Assembly (NCBI RefSeq): GCF_002874775.1
Contig: NZ_CP020991.1
Location: 2,270,451-2,334,450, forward strand
Direction of reading: 5' to 3'
From: Monoglobus pectinilyticus
Lineage (GTDB): Bacteria > Bacillota > Clostridia > Monoglobales > Monoglobaceae
DNA: 64,000 nt
Shown: positions 34,992 through 44,215 of the stretch, one piece after another
How the letters are laid out: the number at the start of each line of letters is the position of its first letter
Position numbering within the stretch: the stretch's first letter is position 1
Notes under the pieces: generated by a model
Databases searched by the model: none
The model's input: the letters and a program-made list of their open reading frames with translations, nothing else
What the model was told of the DNA's origin: nothing
Position numbers and translations under genes: made by a program

Positions 34992-35555
34992 GTGAGAACA
35001 AAACTAAAAACTAAAGATTTGGTTATTTCTGCACTATTAATAGCCATCGGAATTTTAATACCAATGATTTTTACGGGTCCGCCGTTTAGAATTGTTGTAG
35101 GACCGTACAGCGCAACGCTTATGGCTCATGTTCCGGTGATTATTGCTATGTTTATCTCTCCGTGGACTGCTGTGTTCACTGCTGTTGGAACTACTATTGG
35201 ATTTTTCTTTACAGCTCCGCTGGTTGTTGCGGTTAGAGCGGCTTCACATATCGTGTTCGCAATTATGGGCGCATATATGCTGAAAAAGGGTATGAATCTT
35301 ACTGTTACAGGTTTGGCTACCGGGGTAGTTCATGCAGTGTTTGAAGGAATAGTTGTTCTTATATTCTTTGCTGTAGGCGCGTCTACAAGCAGCAGTTATT
35401 CAAACCTGGCGATGATGTGGATAACAATAGGAGGAACATTTGCTCATCATATAGTTGATTATGTTATAGCCGTTATTGTTGGCTCTGCCCTTTCAAGAGC
35501 TCATATGATACCGTCGCTTCCGCCGATTTGGGGCAAAAAGCAGCTTGCAAAATAA
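34992..35555 (+). CDS. ECF transporter S-component-like membrane protein
   Basis: A 187-residue integral membrane protein with five or six helices. The N-terminus (KTKDLVISALLIAIGILIPM) has the small-residue helix-1 pattern that lets vitamin-uptake S components dock on EcfT. The substrate is unknown; NiaX-like (niacin) or other vitamin is possible. The start is GTG, 8 bases after GGGAGG. It is monocistronic, with a terminator directly after. No EcfA/EcfT genes lie nearby, so it would use a shared module. Confidence 0.75.
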   Translation: MRTKLKTKDLVISALLIAIGILIPMIFTGPPFRIVVGPYSATLMAHVPVIIAMFISPWTAVFTAVGTTIGFFFTAPLVVAVRAASHIVFAIMGAYMLKKGMNLTVTGLATGVVHAVFEGIVVLIFFAVGASTSSSYSNLAMMWITIGGTFAHHIVDYVIAVIVGSALSRAHMIPSLPPIWGKKQLAK

Positions 35556-35570
35556 AGTGTTGATTATTTA

Positions 35571-35599
35571 TACCGCCGTGTATTCGGCGGTATTTTTTT
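35571..35599 (+). terminator. intrinsic terminator after the ECF S gene
   Basis: TACCGCC / GGCGGTA, a 7-bp stem with an 8-nt loop, followed by TTTTTTT. Confidence 0.9.
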
Positions 35600-35679
35600 C
35601 TTTGATGATTATTGTTCTTGAAAATACAGAGCAAATATGATATATTAATATCTGTTAAGAAATGAGGTGAAGCAGTAAA

Positions 35680-37506
35680 ATGGAAAACGAGTTTTTAATG
35701 GGAAATGAGGCAATAGGCCTTGGAGCTATGCACGCCGGGGTTAATCTTGTATGCGGATATCCCGGAACCCCGTCTACTGAAATATTGGAGAGTGTTGCAA
35801 AACGCAATATTGATAAATCAGTTTATGTTGAATGGTCAATAAACGAGAAGGCGGCTATGGAAGTTGCCGCCGGAGCCGCATATGCCGGAGCATATAGTAT
35901 TGTTACTATGAAACAGGTCGGGCTTAACGTTGCCAGCGACCCGCTTATGAGCTTAGCCTATGTAGGGATAAAGGGCGCTATGGTGGTTGTAGTGGCTGAC
36001 GACCCCGGGCCAATATCGTCACAGACAGAGCAGGATACGAGAACGTTTGCGATGTATTCAAAGCTGCCTGTATTTGACCCGACTACTCCTGAAGAAGCTT
36101 ATGAGATGATAGGAGAAGCTTTCGAATATTCTCATAAGTATGGAACGCCGGTAATATTCAGACCTACCACAAGAATATGTCATGCGTGTGCTTCCATAAA
36201 GCTTAAATCAGGAGATGAAATAAAGAAAAATACACCTGACGGATTTGTTAAGGACACTATGAGATGGGTGATATTTCCCAAAACTTCATATTTGAATCAT
36301 ATAAAGATTGAGAACAGAAATAAGGAGCTTTCAAAAGTTTTTTCTGAAGAGTATCAAAGAAATGAGTATTCTGACAATGGCGATACAGTTTTGGGTATTG
36401 CGGCAGGCGGAGTAAGCTACGCTTATGTTAAGGAGGCTTTGAAGCTTTTGGGCGATCCTAATGTGCGCCTTATGAAAGTTGCGACGCCGTTTCCGTTCCC
36501 GGAAGAAAAAGCTATTGAGTTTATGACAGGATTAAAAAAAGTTATTGCTATTGAGGAACTCGACCCGGTGATTGAAAGGGCTCTTTTACATATTTGCGGA
36601 AAGTATCATTTGGATGTCGATATTGTTGGGAAAGAGAGCGGTCATGTCCAGTGTGCCGGAGAGAATACTGTTGAGAGTGTAAAAAAAGTTATAGCGGAAT
36701 TTTTGGATATTAAACTTGAAGAGACTAAGAATGATGATACAGATATGCCTGAACTTCCGGTGCGTCCGCCGGTGCTTTGTGCCGGGTGTCCTCACCGCGC
36801 TTCTTTCTATGCAGTTAAGAAAGCTGCTGAGGGAAAGAAAGCTGTGTTCAGCGGCGATATTGGATGTTATACGCTGGGAAATGCCAAACCTCTTGATATG
36901 ACTGACACATGTTTGTGTATGGGCGCAGGTATCACAGTGGCGCAGGGACTTCATAGGATAGAAGAAGACGCTTTAAACTTCTCATTTGTAGGAGACAGCA
37001 CGTTTTTTGCGTCAGGAATAACCGGAGTTATAAACGCAGTTTATAATGAGACTGATATAATCCTTGTTGTTCTTGATAATTCCACAACAGCCATGACAGG
37101 GCACCAGCCTCATCCGGGAACCGGAAAAACTATGATGGGCAATGTTGTTGATAAAGTAGATATAAAAAAGATATTGGAAGCAGTCGGTGTAAAACGCGTT
37201 GAGACCGCCAATCCATTAGACCTTGAAAACGCTGTAAAAACCGTGCAGTCACTTATGGATGGAAGCGGTGTTAGGGCGGTTATATTTAAGGCTCCGTGTA
37301 TTGCGGTTGCCAAACCGGACCCATGCTATACAATTACTGATAGCTGTGTGTCATGCAAAAGATGTATCACAGAGCTGGGGTGCCCGGCTATTGTGCTTAA
37401 AAATGGAGCACCGTATATAGAGCCGTCACTGTGTTATGGATGCGGTTTATGCGAGAAAGTATGTCCGGTTGGAGCTATCAAGGGAGGCGGAGAAAATGAA
37501 AGATAA
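35680..37506 (+). CDS. iorA: indolepyruvate ferredoxin oxidoreductase, alpha subunit
   Basis: A 608-residue subunit that oxidises aryl pyruvates (indole-, phenyl-, hydroxyphenylpyruvate) to aryl-acetyl-CoA, passing electrons to ferredoxin. The N-terminal part (FLMGNEAIGLGAMHAGVNL, GYPGTPSTE) is the pyrimidine domain; GDIGCYTLGNAKPLD and FVGDSTFFASGITGVINA with DNSTTAMTGH form the thiamine diphosphate site. The C-terminal ferredoxin domain has CVSCKRC and CYGCGLCEKVCP, two [4Fe-4S] clusters. GAGGTG precedes the ATG. Overlaps iorB by 11 bases. Confidence 0.95.
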   Translation: MENEFLMGNEAIGLGAMHAGVNLVCGYPGTPSTEILESVAKRNIDKSVYVEWSINEKAAMEVAAGAAYAGAYSIVTMKQVGLNVASDPLMSLAYVGIKGAMVVVVADDPGPISSQTEQDTRTFAMYSKLPVFDPTTPEEAYEMIGEAFEYSHKYGTPVIFRPTTRICHACASIKLKSGDEIKKNTPDGFVKDTMRWVIFPKTSYLNHIKIENRNKELSKVFSEEYQRNEYSDNGDTVLGIAAGGVSYAYVKEALKLLGDPNVRLMKVATPFPFPEEKAIEFMTGLKKVIAIEELDPVIERALLHICGKYHLDVDIVGKESGHVQCAGENTVESVKKVIAEFLDIKLEETKNDDTDMPELPVRPPVLCAGCPHRASFYAVKKAAEGKKAVFSGDIGCYTLGNAKPLDMTDTCLCMGAGITVAQGLHRIEEDALNFSFVGDSTFFASGITGVINAVYNETDIILVVLDNSTTAMTGHQPHPGTGKTMMGNVVDKVDIKKILEAVGVKRVETANPLDLENAVKTVQSLMDGSGVRAVIFKAPCIAVAKPDPCYTITDSCVSCKRCITELGCPAIVLKNGAPYIEPSLCYGCGLCEKVCPVGAIKGGGENER

Positions 37507-38083
37507 GATAAATTGTCTTCTTTGCGGCGTAGGCGGACAGGGAACGGTTTTGGCTTCGAGGATGATTGCTGCAGCCGCTATGAAGAGAGGTTTGTTTGCT
37601 GAAACCGCTGAAACAATCGGTATGGCTCAGAGAGGCGGCAGCGTTGTCAGTCATGTCAGGGTCGGCGAGAATCAGTATTCTCCGCTGATACCATATGGAA
37701 AAGCGGATATTATAATTGGATTTGAGCCGGCAGAGGCTGTGAGATGTCTGCCTTATCTAAAGAATGGCGGAACGGTTGTTGTGAGCAGCAAAGCGGTGCT
37801 GCCGGTGACTGCCAGTCTTGGTATGGGAAGCTATTCCGGTTCAGAAGATATGCTCGGCTATCTGGATAATAAAACAGAAAATTTGATAGTCGTGGATACA
37901 GATGAGATTTGCAAAAGATTAGGTAGTGCAAAAGTGATGAATATGGTGCTGCTGGGAGCGGCAGCGTCTTCAGGCGCTTTAGGCATTACATTAGACGAGC
38001 TTGAGTCGGCTATGGCCGAGAGATTGGATGAGAGATTCCACGAGCTTAATAAAAAAGCGCTCCGTGCCGCTGAGCAGGAGTAA
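37496..38083 (+). CDS. iorB: indolepyruvate ferredoxin oxidoreductase, beta subunit
   Basis: A 195-residue gamma-domain partner of IorA (2-oxoacid oxidoreductase gamma/beta fold). GVGGQGTVLASRMIAAAAMK is the CoA/phosphate loop, followed by MAQRGGSVVSHVRVG. ATG 37496 follows AGGGAGG inside the end of iorA, giving coupled translation and equal subunits. paaK starts 26 bases downstream. Confidence 0.94.
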   Translation: MKDKINCLLCGVGGQGTVLASRMIAAAAMKRGLFAETAETIGMAQRGGSVVSHVRVGENQYSPLIPYGKADIIIGFEPAEAVRCLPYLKNGGTVVVSSKAVLPVTASLGMGSYSGSEDMLGYLDNKTENLIVVDTDEICKRLGSAKVMNMVLLGAAASSGALGITLDELESAMAERLDERFHELNKKALRAAEQE

Positions 38084-38109
38084 ATTATTCGGAGAGTGAG
38101 AGATTTATT

Positions 38110-39342
38110 ATGAAAATGACGCAGGAACAATTTGATATTATAAAGGCTCAGATTAAAAAACTTACATCTATGGATTGTTTTTATAAAGAGAAATTTGATG
38201 GAATTGATGTTGATTCGATACAGTCCCAGGAAGATTTTGAAAAACTTCCGTTCACCTGGAAGGGTGATTTGAGAGAAGCATATCCTTTGGGATTAATGGC
38301 GGTGCCTGAGGAGGAGATAGTAAGAATTCATTCGTCTTCCGGTACAACAGGAACCCCCGTTATTATTCCTTACACTAAAAAGGATGTTGAGGATTGGGCA
38401 AAAATGTTTGCGCGCTGTTATGAGCTGGCCGGGATAACCAATAAGGACAGGATTCATATTACGCCGGGATATGGTCTGTGGACAGCCGGAATTGGGTTCC
38501 AGCTGGGAGCGGAACGTTTAGGCGCTATGGTAATTCCTATGGGACCCGGAAACACTGATAAACAGCTTCGCATGATGCAGGATATGAAATCAACAGTTCT
38601 ATGCGCCACATCGTCTTATGCGCTTCTGCTTGCAGAGGAAATAGAGAAACGAGGAATAAAAGATAATATCTGTCTTAAAAAAGGGGTTATAGGTTCGGAG
38701 CGCTGGGGAGAAAAAATGCGCGGCCGCATAGCTGATGAGCTTGGTGTTGAATTGTATGATATTTATGGTTTGACAGAAGTTTATGGTCCCGGTATTGGTA
38801 TGAGCTGTGATTCTAAATGCGGAATGCACATGTGGGATGATTATATATATTTCGAAATTGTGGATCCGAAAACTGGTGAGGTTTTGCCTGACGGTGAGGT
38901 TGGAGAATTAGTTATAACAACTTTGAAAAAGGAAGGCGCTCCGTTAATCAGATACCGCACTCATGACCTTACAAGAATTATGACCGGGGATTGTCCATGC
39001 GGTTCAAAATATCCGAGAATTGACGTTATACTGGGCAGAACTGATGATATGGTAAAGGTTAAAGGCGTAAATATCTTCCCGAGCCAGATAGAGGAATTTT
39101 TGAGTACAATCGAAGATGCTTCAAGCGAGTATCAGGTTATGATAGACCATCTTAACGGCAAAGATATTTTCACTCTGTTTGTTGAGGTTAAAAACGGAAC
39201 TGATATGAAGGTTTTTGAAAGAAATATAGTTAAAGAGTTTAAAGACCGTATAGGAATAACGATAAAGTGTAAACCAGTATCGGTTGGAGATTTGCCGAGG
39301 AGCGAGAAAAAGACTGCTAGAATATACGATAACAGATATTAA
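38110..39342 (+). CDS. paaK: phenylacetate-CoA ligase
   Basis: A 410-residue ANL-superfamily AMP-forming ligase, slightly short of the usual 430. The P-loop-like motif is IHSSSGTTGTPVIIPYTKKD, adenylation residues lie in DIYGLTEVYGPG, and the hinge is LGRTDDMVKVKGVNIFPSQI. It interconverts aryl-acetates and their CoA esters. Next to iorAB it suggests fermentation of aromatic amino acids, where aryl-acetyl-CoA made by IorAB yields ATP or activates the acid. Confidence 0.93.
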   Translation: MKMTQEQFDIIKAQIKKLTSMDCFYKEKFDGIDVDSIQSQEDFEKLPFTWKGDLREAYPLGLMAVPEEEIVRIHSSSGTTGTPVIIPYTKKDVEDWAKMFARCYELAGITNKDRIHITPGYGLWTAGIGFQLGAERLGAMVIPMGPGNTDKQLRMMQDMKSTVLCATSSYALLLAEEIEKRGIKDNICLKKGVIGSERWGEKMRGRIADELGVELYDIYGLTEVYGPGIGMSCDSKCGMHMWDDYIYFEIVDPKTGEVLPDGEVGELVITTLKKEGAPLIRYRTHDLTRIMTGDCPCGSKYPRIDVILGRTDDMVKVKGVNIFPSQIEEFLSTIEDASSEYQVMIDHLNGKDIFTLFVEVKNGTDMKVFERNIVKEFKDRIGITIKCKPVSVGDLPRSEKKTARIYDNRY

Positions 39343-39348
39343 TATGAT

Positions 39349-39388
39349 AAGTCCTGAACAGATATAATTGTTCGGGACTTATTTTTTA
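39349..39388 (+). terminator. intrinsic terminator of iorA-iorB-paaK
   Basis: AAGTCCTGAACA / TGTTCGGGACTT, a 12-bp stem with one G-U and an 8-nt loop, followed by ATTTTTT. Confidence 0.85.
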
Positions 39389-39397
39389 TAATTTTGC

Positions 39398-39414
39398 TTG
39401 TGCAATATGCACAA
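39398..39414. promoter_or_regulatory. palindromic operator-like site before the EF-G-like gene
   Basis: TTGTGCA-ATA-TGCACAA is a perfect 7+3+7 dyad, and a further TTGTGCA half-site follows near 39430. The binding protein is unknown. Confidence 0.35.
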
Positions 39415-39561
39415 AAATATTTTTGAACATTGTGCAGTTTTCGGTTGAATGTTTTATTAAAATGAGTTAAAATTAAAAAGACAGTTTGGAACGTCATTAT
39501 GTTCCTAAAAAGTAATAAAATTATAGTAAATATTAAAATACATATTTTGGAGGGCTGAATT

Positions 39562-41622
39562 TTGAAACAATACGAGACATCAAAAATTAAAAATTTCTGT
39601 TTGCTGGGTCACGGAAACTCAGGAAAGACCAGCCTTGCTGAGGCAATGCTGTACACTGCCGGAAACATTGACAGAATGGGAAAAACGCAGGAAGGAACAA
39701 CGGTCATGGATTTTGACCCTGAGGAGATAAAGCGTAAGTTTTCTATTTCTGCATCTCTCGCTTCGTGTGAGTGGAATGGTACTAAGTTTAATATCTTGGA
39801 CACGCCGGGATATTTTGATTTTGTCGGAGAGGTTCAGCAGGCTTTGCGGGTATCTGACGCCGCTATTATAGTTCTTTCAGGAAAATCGGGTTTGACAGTC
39901 GGAGCTGAAAAAGCCTGGAAGTATTGTGAAGAATATGGTATTCCTAAAATGTTCTTTATAAATAAGGTTGATGACGAACGTGTGGATTATCAAAAAGTTT
40001 TGCAGCAGCTTAAAGATAAGTATGGCAAAAAGATCGCCCCTTTCCAGCTGCCGCTTAAAGAGGGAGATAAAATAACCGGATTTATAAATGTTGTCGAGCA
40101 GGAGGCTAGAATATTTGACGGCAACCGTACTATAACCGGAGAAATGCCGGCAGGTATTGAAGGCGAGCTGGAGCCGCTCCGTGAAATGATTAAAGAAGCG
40201 GTGGCAGAACAGTCCGAGGAGCTGATGGACAAATATTTTTCAGGTGAAGAATTTACTTTGCCTGAGATGTATTCCGCTCTTCGCGAGGGCGTTGCTGAAG
40301 GCGATATAGTTCCGGTTCTTTGCGGAAGCGCTTATCATAATCTTGGTATACCGTCTCTGCTTAATGCAATAAGCGCATACTTCCCGTCTCCTAATGCAAA
40401 AGAGGACTTTATAATAGCCAAGAAAAAAGACGGCAGTGAATCCCGTATAAAGGTTGACAGCAACGACCCGCTTAGTGCGTTAGTGTTTAAGACGGTTGCT
40501 GACCCGTATGTCGGCAAAATGTCATACTTTAAAGTCTTTTCCGGAGTGATGACTCCTGATACTACGGTTTATAATATGAACCGTGATGTAAACGAGAAGA
40601 TAGGAAAGATTTTTACTATGCAGGGCAAGAAGCAAATTGAGGTAGAGTGCCTTAATGCAGGTGATATAGGTATGGTCTCAAAATTATCCAAAACAAAAAC
40701 CTGCGACACACTCAGCGGACTTAATCACCCATATCAGCTTGAGGGAATAAAATTTGCAAAGCCAAATATGGAGCTTGCTGTTGTTGCCAAAAACAAGGGT
40801 GATGACGATAAGATAGCCCAGGGATTGATAAAACTGATGGACGAGGATAAAACATTTGCTTTTGAAATTAACAAGGAGACTAGACAGCAGCTTTTAAAAG
40901 GTCTTGGCGACCAGCATATTGATGTTATTGTTTCAAAGCTAAAGAATAAATTTGGTGTTGATATATCATTTGAGAAACCAAAGGTTCCTTACCGCGAAAC
41001 AATCAGGAAAAAAGTTAAGGTAGAAGGAAAGCATAAGAAGCAGTCGGGCGGTCATGGTCAGTATGGTCATGTATGGATAGAGTTTGAACCTACGGATTCA
41101 GAAGGCTTGGTGTTTGAAGAAAAAATATTCGGAGGCAGTGTGCCTAAGGGATATTTCCCGGCTGTTGAAAAGGGTTTGCAGGATGCAATGGAGCATGGTG
41201 TTTTGGCTGGTTACCCAATGGTTGGTTTAAAAGCAACGTTGGTTGATGGCTCTTATCATGATGTTGACTCCTCTGAAATGGCCTTTAAGATGGCTGCAAA
41301 CTTGGCGTATAAGGCCGGTATGCCTCAGGCATCTCCGGTAATATTAGAGCCTATCGGTCATTTAAAAGTTTATGCTCCTGATAGTTATACCGGTGATATC
41401 ATAGGCGATATAAATAAGCGCCGCGGACAAATGCTTGGTATGGAGCCGGTCGGCGATGGTATAACTATGATAGAGGGAGAAATCCCTATGGCTGAAATGC
41501 ACTCATATGCTTCCGATTTAAGGTCAATGACGCAGGCTAGGGGCGACTTTGAGTTTGAGTTTGACAGATATCAGGAAGCTCCGCAGAATGTTATAGATAA
41601 AATTGTGGAGGAGAGCAAATAA
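39562..41622 (+). CDS. elongation factor G-like GTPase (EF-G2 type)
   Basis: A 686-residue translational GTPase. G1 is LLGHGNSGKTSLAEAML, G3 DTPGYFDFVGEVQQA, G4 FINKVDDE; switch I (GTTVMDFDPEEIKRKFSISA) departs from canonical EF-G. Domains II-V follow in order, with GGHGQYGHVWIEFEP and SYTGDIIGDINKRRGQ in IV and V. It is the paralogue without a ribosomal-protein operon context; the housekeeping fusA is not here. Its role is uncertain (possibly recycling or stress). TTG start, GGAGG 8 bases upstream. Confidence 0.9.
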   Translation: MKQYETSKIKNFCLLGHGNSGKTSLAEAMLYTAGNIDRMGKTQEGTTVMDFDPEEIKRKFSISASLASCEWNGTKFNILDTPGYFDFVGEVQQALRVSDAAIIVLSGKSGLTVGAEKAWKYCEEYGIPKMFFINKVDDERVDYQKVLQQLKDKYGKKIAPFQLPLKEGDKITGFINVVEQEARIFDGNRTITGEMPAGIEGELEPLREMIKEAVAEQSEELMDKYFSGEEFTLPEMYSALREGVAEGDIVPVLCGSAYHNLGIPSLLNAISAYFPSPNAKEDFIIAKKKDGSESRIKVDSNDPLSALVFKTVADPYVGKMSYFKVFSGVMTPDTTVYNMNRDVNEKIGKIFTMQGKKQIEVECLNAGDIGMVSKLSKTKTCDTLSGLNHPYQLEGIKFAKPNMELAVVAKNKGDDDKIAQGLIKLMDEDKTFAFEINKETRQQLLKGLGDQHIDVIVSKLKNKFGVDISFEKPKVPYRETIRKKVKVEGKHKKQSGGHGQYGHVWIEFEPTDSEGLVFEEKIFGGSVPKGYFPAVEKGLQDAMEHGVLAGYPMVGLKATLVDGSYHDVDSSEMAFKMAANLAYKAGMPQASPVILEPIGHLKVYAPDSYTGDIIGDINKRRGQMLGMEPVGDGITMIEGEIPMAEMHSYASDLRSMTQARGDFEFEFDRYQEAPQNVIDKIVEESK

Positions 41623-41725
41623 ATAACATAATAAATTCAAATGTTATTGCATTGAATCAATGAATGTTATAATAGTCAAAACTTTAAAAGTGGCTGTAAT
41701 TTAAAGAAGATTGACAATATCAAAG

Positions 41726-41762
41726 GCACCTTCTGTGGTAAAATACCATGGAAGGTGTTTTA
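41726..41762 (+). terminator. intrinsic terminator after the EF-G-like gene
   Basis: CACCTTCTGTGGTA / TACCATGGAAGGTG with 12 of 14 positions paired, a 3-4-nt loop, then TTTTATA. Confidence 0.7.
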
Positions 41763-41865
41763 TATGTCAGGCATAAATGAATAAAAAATTGTTAAGCAGC
41801 GTGATATTAAGATGTTTTTATCGTTTTAAATTAAAATAGAAATTAAGAATGAATAATTTATATTC

Positions 41866-41938
41866 CATGCTCAGATGTTGGTTCACCTAACGCGCGAACT
41901 TCGTTTGCCTGCCGATGTTCACCGTTTAACCACTTTAG
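41866..41938 (+). repeat. family-2 intergenic repeat, copy A
   Basis: Starts CATGCTCAGATGTTGG, contains the hairpin-forming CGCGAACTTCGTTTGC and CTGCCGATGTTCACC, ends TTTAACCACTTTAGTATATG. Two direct copies (B, C) and two inverted copies (D, E) follow within 1.1 kb. A GTTCACC heptamer appears twice in each copy. Confidence 0.85.
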
Positions 41939-42029
41939 TATATGTAAGTTAATTATATATTAATTTAACTTTCAAAATTATAATTTATATTATAAATTTA
42001 AGTTTATGTTGTTTTTGGTGTTTGTTTAA

Positions 42030-42365
42030 CTGGTTAATTTTATATTGAGCATTTCATGCTCAGATGTTAGTTCACCTAACGCGCGAACTTCGTTCGCCTG
42101 CCGATGTTCACCGTTTAACCACTTTTATTATATGAAATTAATTATATATGAATTTGCCTTCAAAACCAAAATATATATTATTCTATTTGACTTGGATTGG
42201 ATTAATAAATTTTATGTTTTAAATAATATTTTTGAAAACTAAAAATATAAATTAATAAAATTGATGGTCAGATAATTCGCATTTCATGCTCAGATGCTGG
42301 TTCACCTAACGCGCGAACTTCGTTCGCCTGCCGATGTTCACCATCTAACGAATTTTATTATATGA
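42030..42365 (+). repeat. left arm of a long inverted repeat (holds copies B and C)
   Basis: About 335 bp containing family-2 copies B (42055-42128) and C (42285-42350) and the AT-rich DNA between them. The whole block recurs, reverse-complemented, at 42690-43025. The hairpin core is GCGAAC-TTC-GTTCGC in both copies. The frame 42045-42242 could encode 65 residues, but it is contained in the repeat, lacks a ribosome binding site and is most likely not a gene. Confidence 0.8.
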
Positions 42366-42689
42366 AATTAATTATATAGAAATTTATATATAAAAAGTCA
42401 AATTTATTTTAATTTCTAGTTTATGGATTAATAATATACACATTTAAACGGTTAAAAATTAAATCTTTATTTTATTAAAAGACATTTTTATAATAGAAAA
42501 AATATTACTAATACAAAAAAACAATTTTGTATAAATAAACTTATCAATTGAATATCTCAACAGAATACCTTAACTCTTCAAACATAAAATATAAAACTAT
42601 CTAAATAAAAGTAAAATAATCAAACCAAACAAAATAAACTCAATTTGTAATATAATCTCTGATTTTGAAAGTAATTTTATATATAACTA

Positions 42690-43025
42690 ATTTACATATA
42701 AAAAAGTCGTTAGATGGTGAACATCGGCAGGCGAACGAAGTTCGCACGTTAGGTGAACCAGCATCTGAGCATGAAATGCGAATTATCTGACCTTCAATTT
42801 TATTAATTTATATTTTTAGTTTTCAAAAATACTAATTAAAACATAAAATTTATTACTCCAATCCAAGTTAAATCGAATAAAATAAATTTTGGTTTTGAAG
42901 GCAAATTCATATATAATTAATTTCATATAATAAAAGTGGTTAAACGGTGAACAACGGCAGGCGAACGAAGTTCGCGCGTTAGGTGAACCAACATCTGAGC
43001 ATGAAATGCTCAATATAAAATTAAT
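42690..43025 (-). repeat. right arm of the long inverted repeat (copies D and E)
   Basis: Reverse complement of the block at 42030-42365: copy D (42708-42773) mirrors C, and copy E (42934-43003) mirrors B. The AT-rich middle is also conserved, with scattered substitutions, so this is duplication of the whole block rather than four independent insertions. The 325-bp centre (42366-42689) is very AT-rich with no gene. The arms could extrude a large cruciform or fold as one RNA hairpin. Confidence 0.8.
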
Positions 43026-43352
43026 TAGTTAAAAGCAATCAACTTTAACATATATTTAATTGTTAGTATATATTCGTAGTTTAAATATTCATGGTAATAA
43101 TAATAGACCAATTTAAACATAATTATAAATTTATTCACATAAAACAAAATCTTTAAGCAAGACTTTTAACAATTCCTATATAACTAGGAAAAAACTATAG
43201 TGCACGAAGTGTTGGCTTGACATTTTCCTGATTGAATATTAAAATAAAACACTAAACTTTAATGTGTGTATCTTACAAAATAACCTGTATTTGATAACAT
43301 GTAAACTGTTAGGAAATAATTATTATAAAAATTTGGAATTGGAGATACTATA
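43026..43352. other. AT-rich region before the CrtO-like gene, no gene seen
   Basis: No open frame or structured repeat is evident apart from the gene leader. I could not place a clear promoter. Confidence 0.45.
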
Positions 43353-43901
43353 GTGAAAAAGAAAATGCTGGCAGTAACATTAATTTTATTTATAGGGCTA
43401 TTATTTTCAGGAACAATTTATTATTTTATAAAAAATCCAGCTTTATACTCACTATCAATAACTTTCGGTACTATCTTTTATCATTTTGCTATGCGTCTGG
43501 CAGTGGGTTTTTTAATAAATAATAAGTTTCACAATCATATTGATTACACGCTAAAATGGTTTAAGGAAAGAGATTTTGAACAAAAATTTTACATATGGAT
43601 TCAAATAAAGAAATGGAAAAAGTGGGTTCCTGTTTTTAATCCGAAAGATTACGATTTAAAAAATAATTCCATAGCGGAAATTATACAGGTTACCTGTCAG
43701 GCGGAAGTTGTTCATGAAATTATCATGATATTGAGTTTTGTGCCTGTTATATTTTCGGTATGGTTCGGAGCTGCAGAGGTGTTTTTAATTACATCGTGTG
43801 CCGCATTTTTTATAGACAGCATTTTTGTTGTTCTGCAGAGGTATAACCGGCCAAGATTAATGAGACTGTTAAAAGATAAACAGTTATCAAATAATTTATA
43901 A
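43353..43901 (+). CDS. membrane protein, CrtO-like acyltransferase family (tentative)
   Basis: A 182-residue membrane protein with about four hydrophobic segments (6-28, 33-52, 118-136, 138-158). The central WIQIKKWKKWVPVFNPKDYD, followed by ITQVTCQAEVVHEI-like sequence, matches my memory of the CrtO family (glycosyl-4,4'-diaponeurosporenoate acyltransferase of staphyloxanthin synthesis), in which K-WK...P and a later E..H are conserved. No carotenoid genes lie nearby, so the true substrate is likely another lipid. GTG start 8 bases after GGAG. Placed just after the repeat cluster. Confidence 0.65.
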   Translation: MKKKMLAVTLILFIGLLFSGTIYYFIKNPALYSLSITFGTIFYHFAMRLAVGFLINNKFHNHIDYTLKWFKERDFEQKFYIWIQIKKWKKWVPVFNPKDYDLKNNSIAEIIQVTCQAEVVHEIIMILSFVPVIFSVWFGAAEVFLITSCAAFFIDSIFVVLQRYNRPRLMRLLKDKQLSNNL

Positions 43902-44056
43902 AAATCATTAAATTTTATTTTGAATAATATCATCTTAAATCAACAAAACTATAATTGCCGAACTATCTTTTAAAATATGTGATGGTAATCATTTGAATAT
44001 TTGAAAAATTTTCGTTTGGAAAATTGATGTTTACTATTAAGCAAGGGGATGATACA

Positions 44057-44209
44057 ATGAGCGATGAAAGACAAATTTATACCGAATATCTCATAATCGG
44101 CGGCAATGGATTTGTGGATGGTATACGTGATGACGCACCTGAGGAAGCCAAACGTGAGTTTGAAAAGTTTCTCAGAAAGCAAAAAGAACTGAAAAAGGAT
44201 GAACAGTAA
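44057..44209 (+). CDS. small hypothetical protein, 50 residues
   Basis: AAGGGG box (44043-44046 region) 10 bases before ATG 44057. The product is soluble and charged (ERQIYTEYLIIGGNGFVDGI, then EEAKREFEKFLRKQ), with a likely C-terminal helix. I do not recognise a family. Length and ribosome binding site support a real gene; no expression evidence is visible. Confidence 0.5.
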   Translation: MSDERQIYTEYLIIGGNGFVDGIRDDAPEEAKREFEKFLRKQKELKKDEQ

Positions 44210-44215
44210 TAAAAT

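Noticed and set aside
42045-43013. Two near-identical 65-residue frames (42045-42242 plus, 42816-43013 minus)
   Set aside because: They are the same repeat translated in both arms of the inverted repeat, without ribosome binding sites. Conservation is explained by the DNA duplication.
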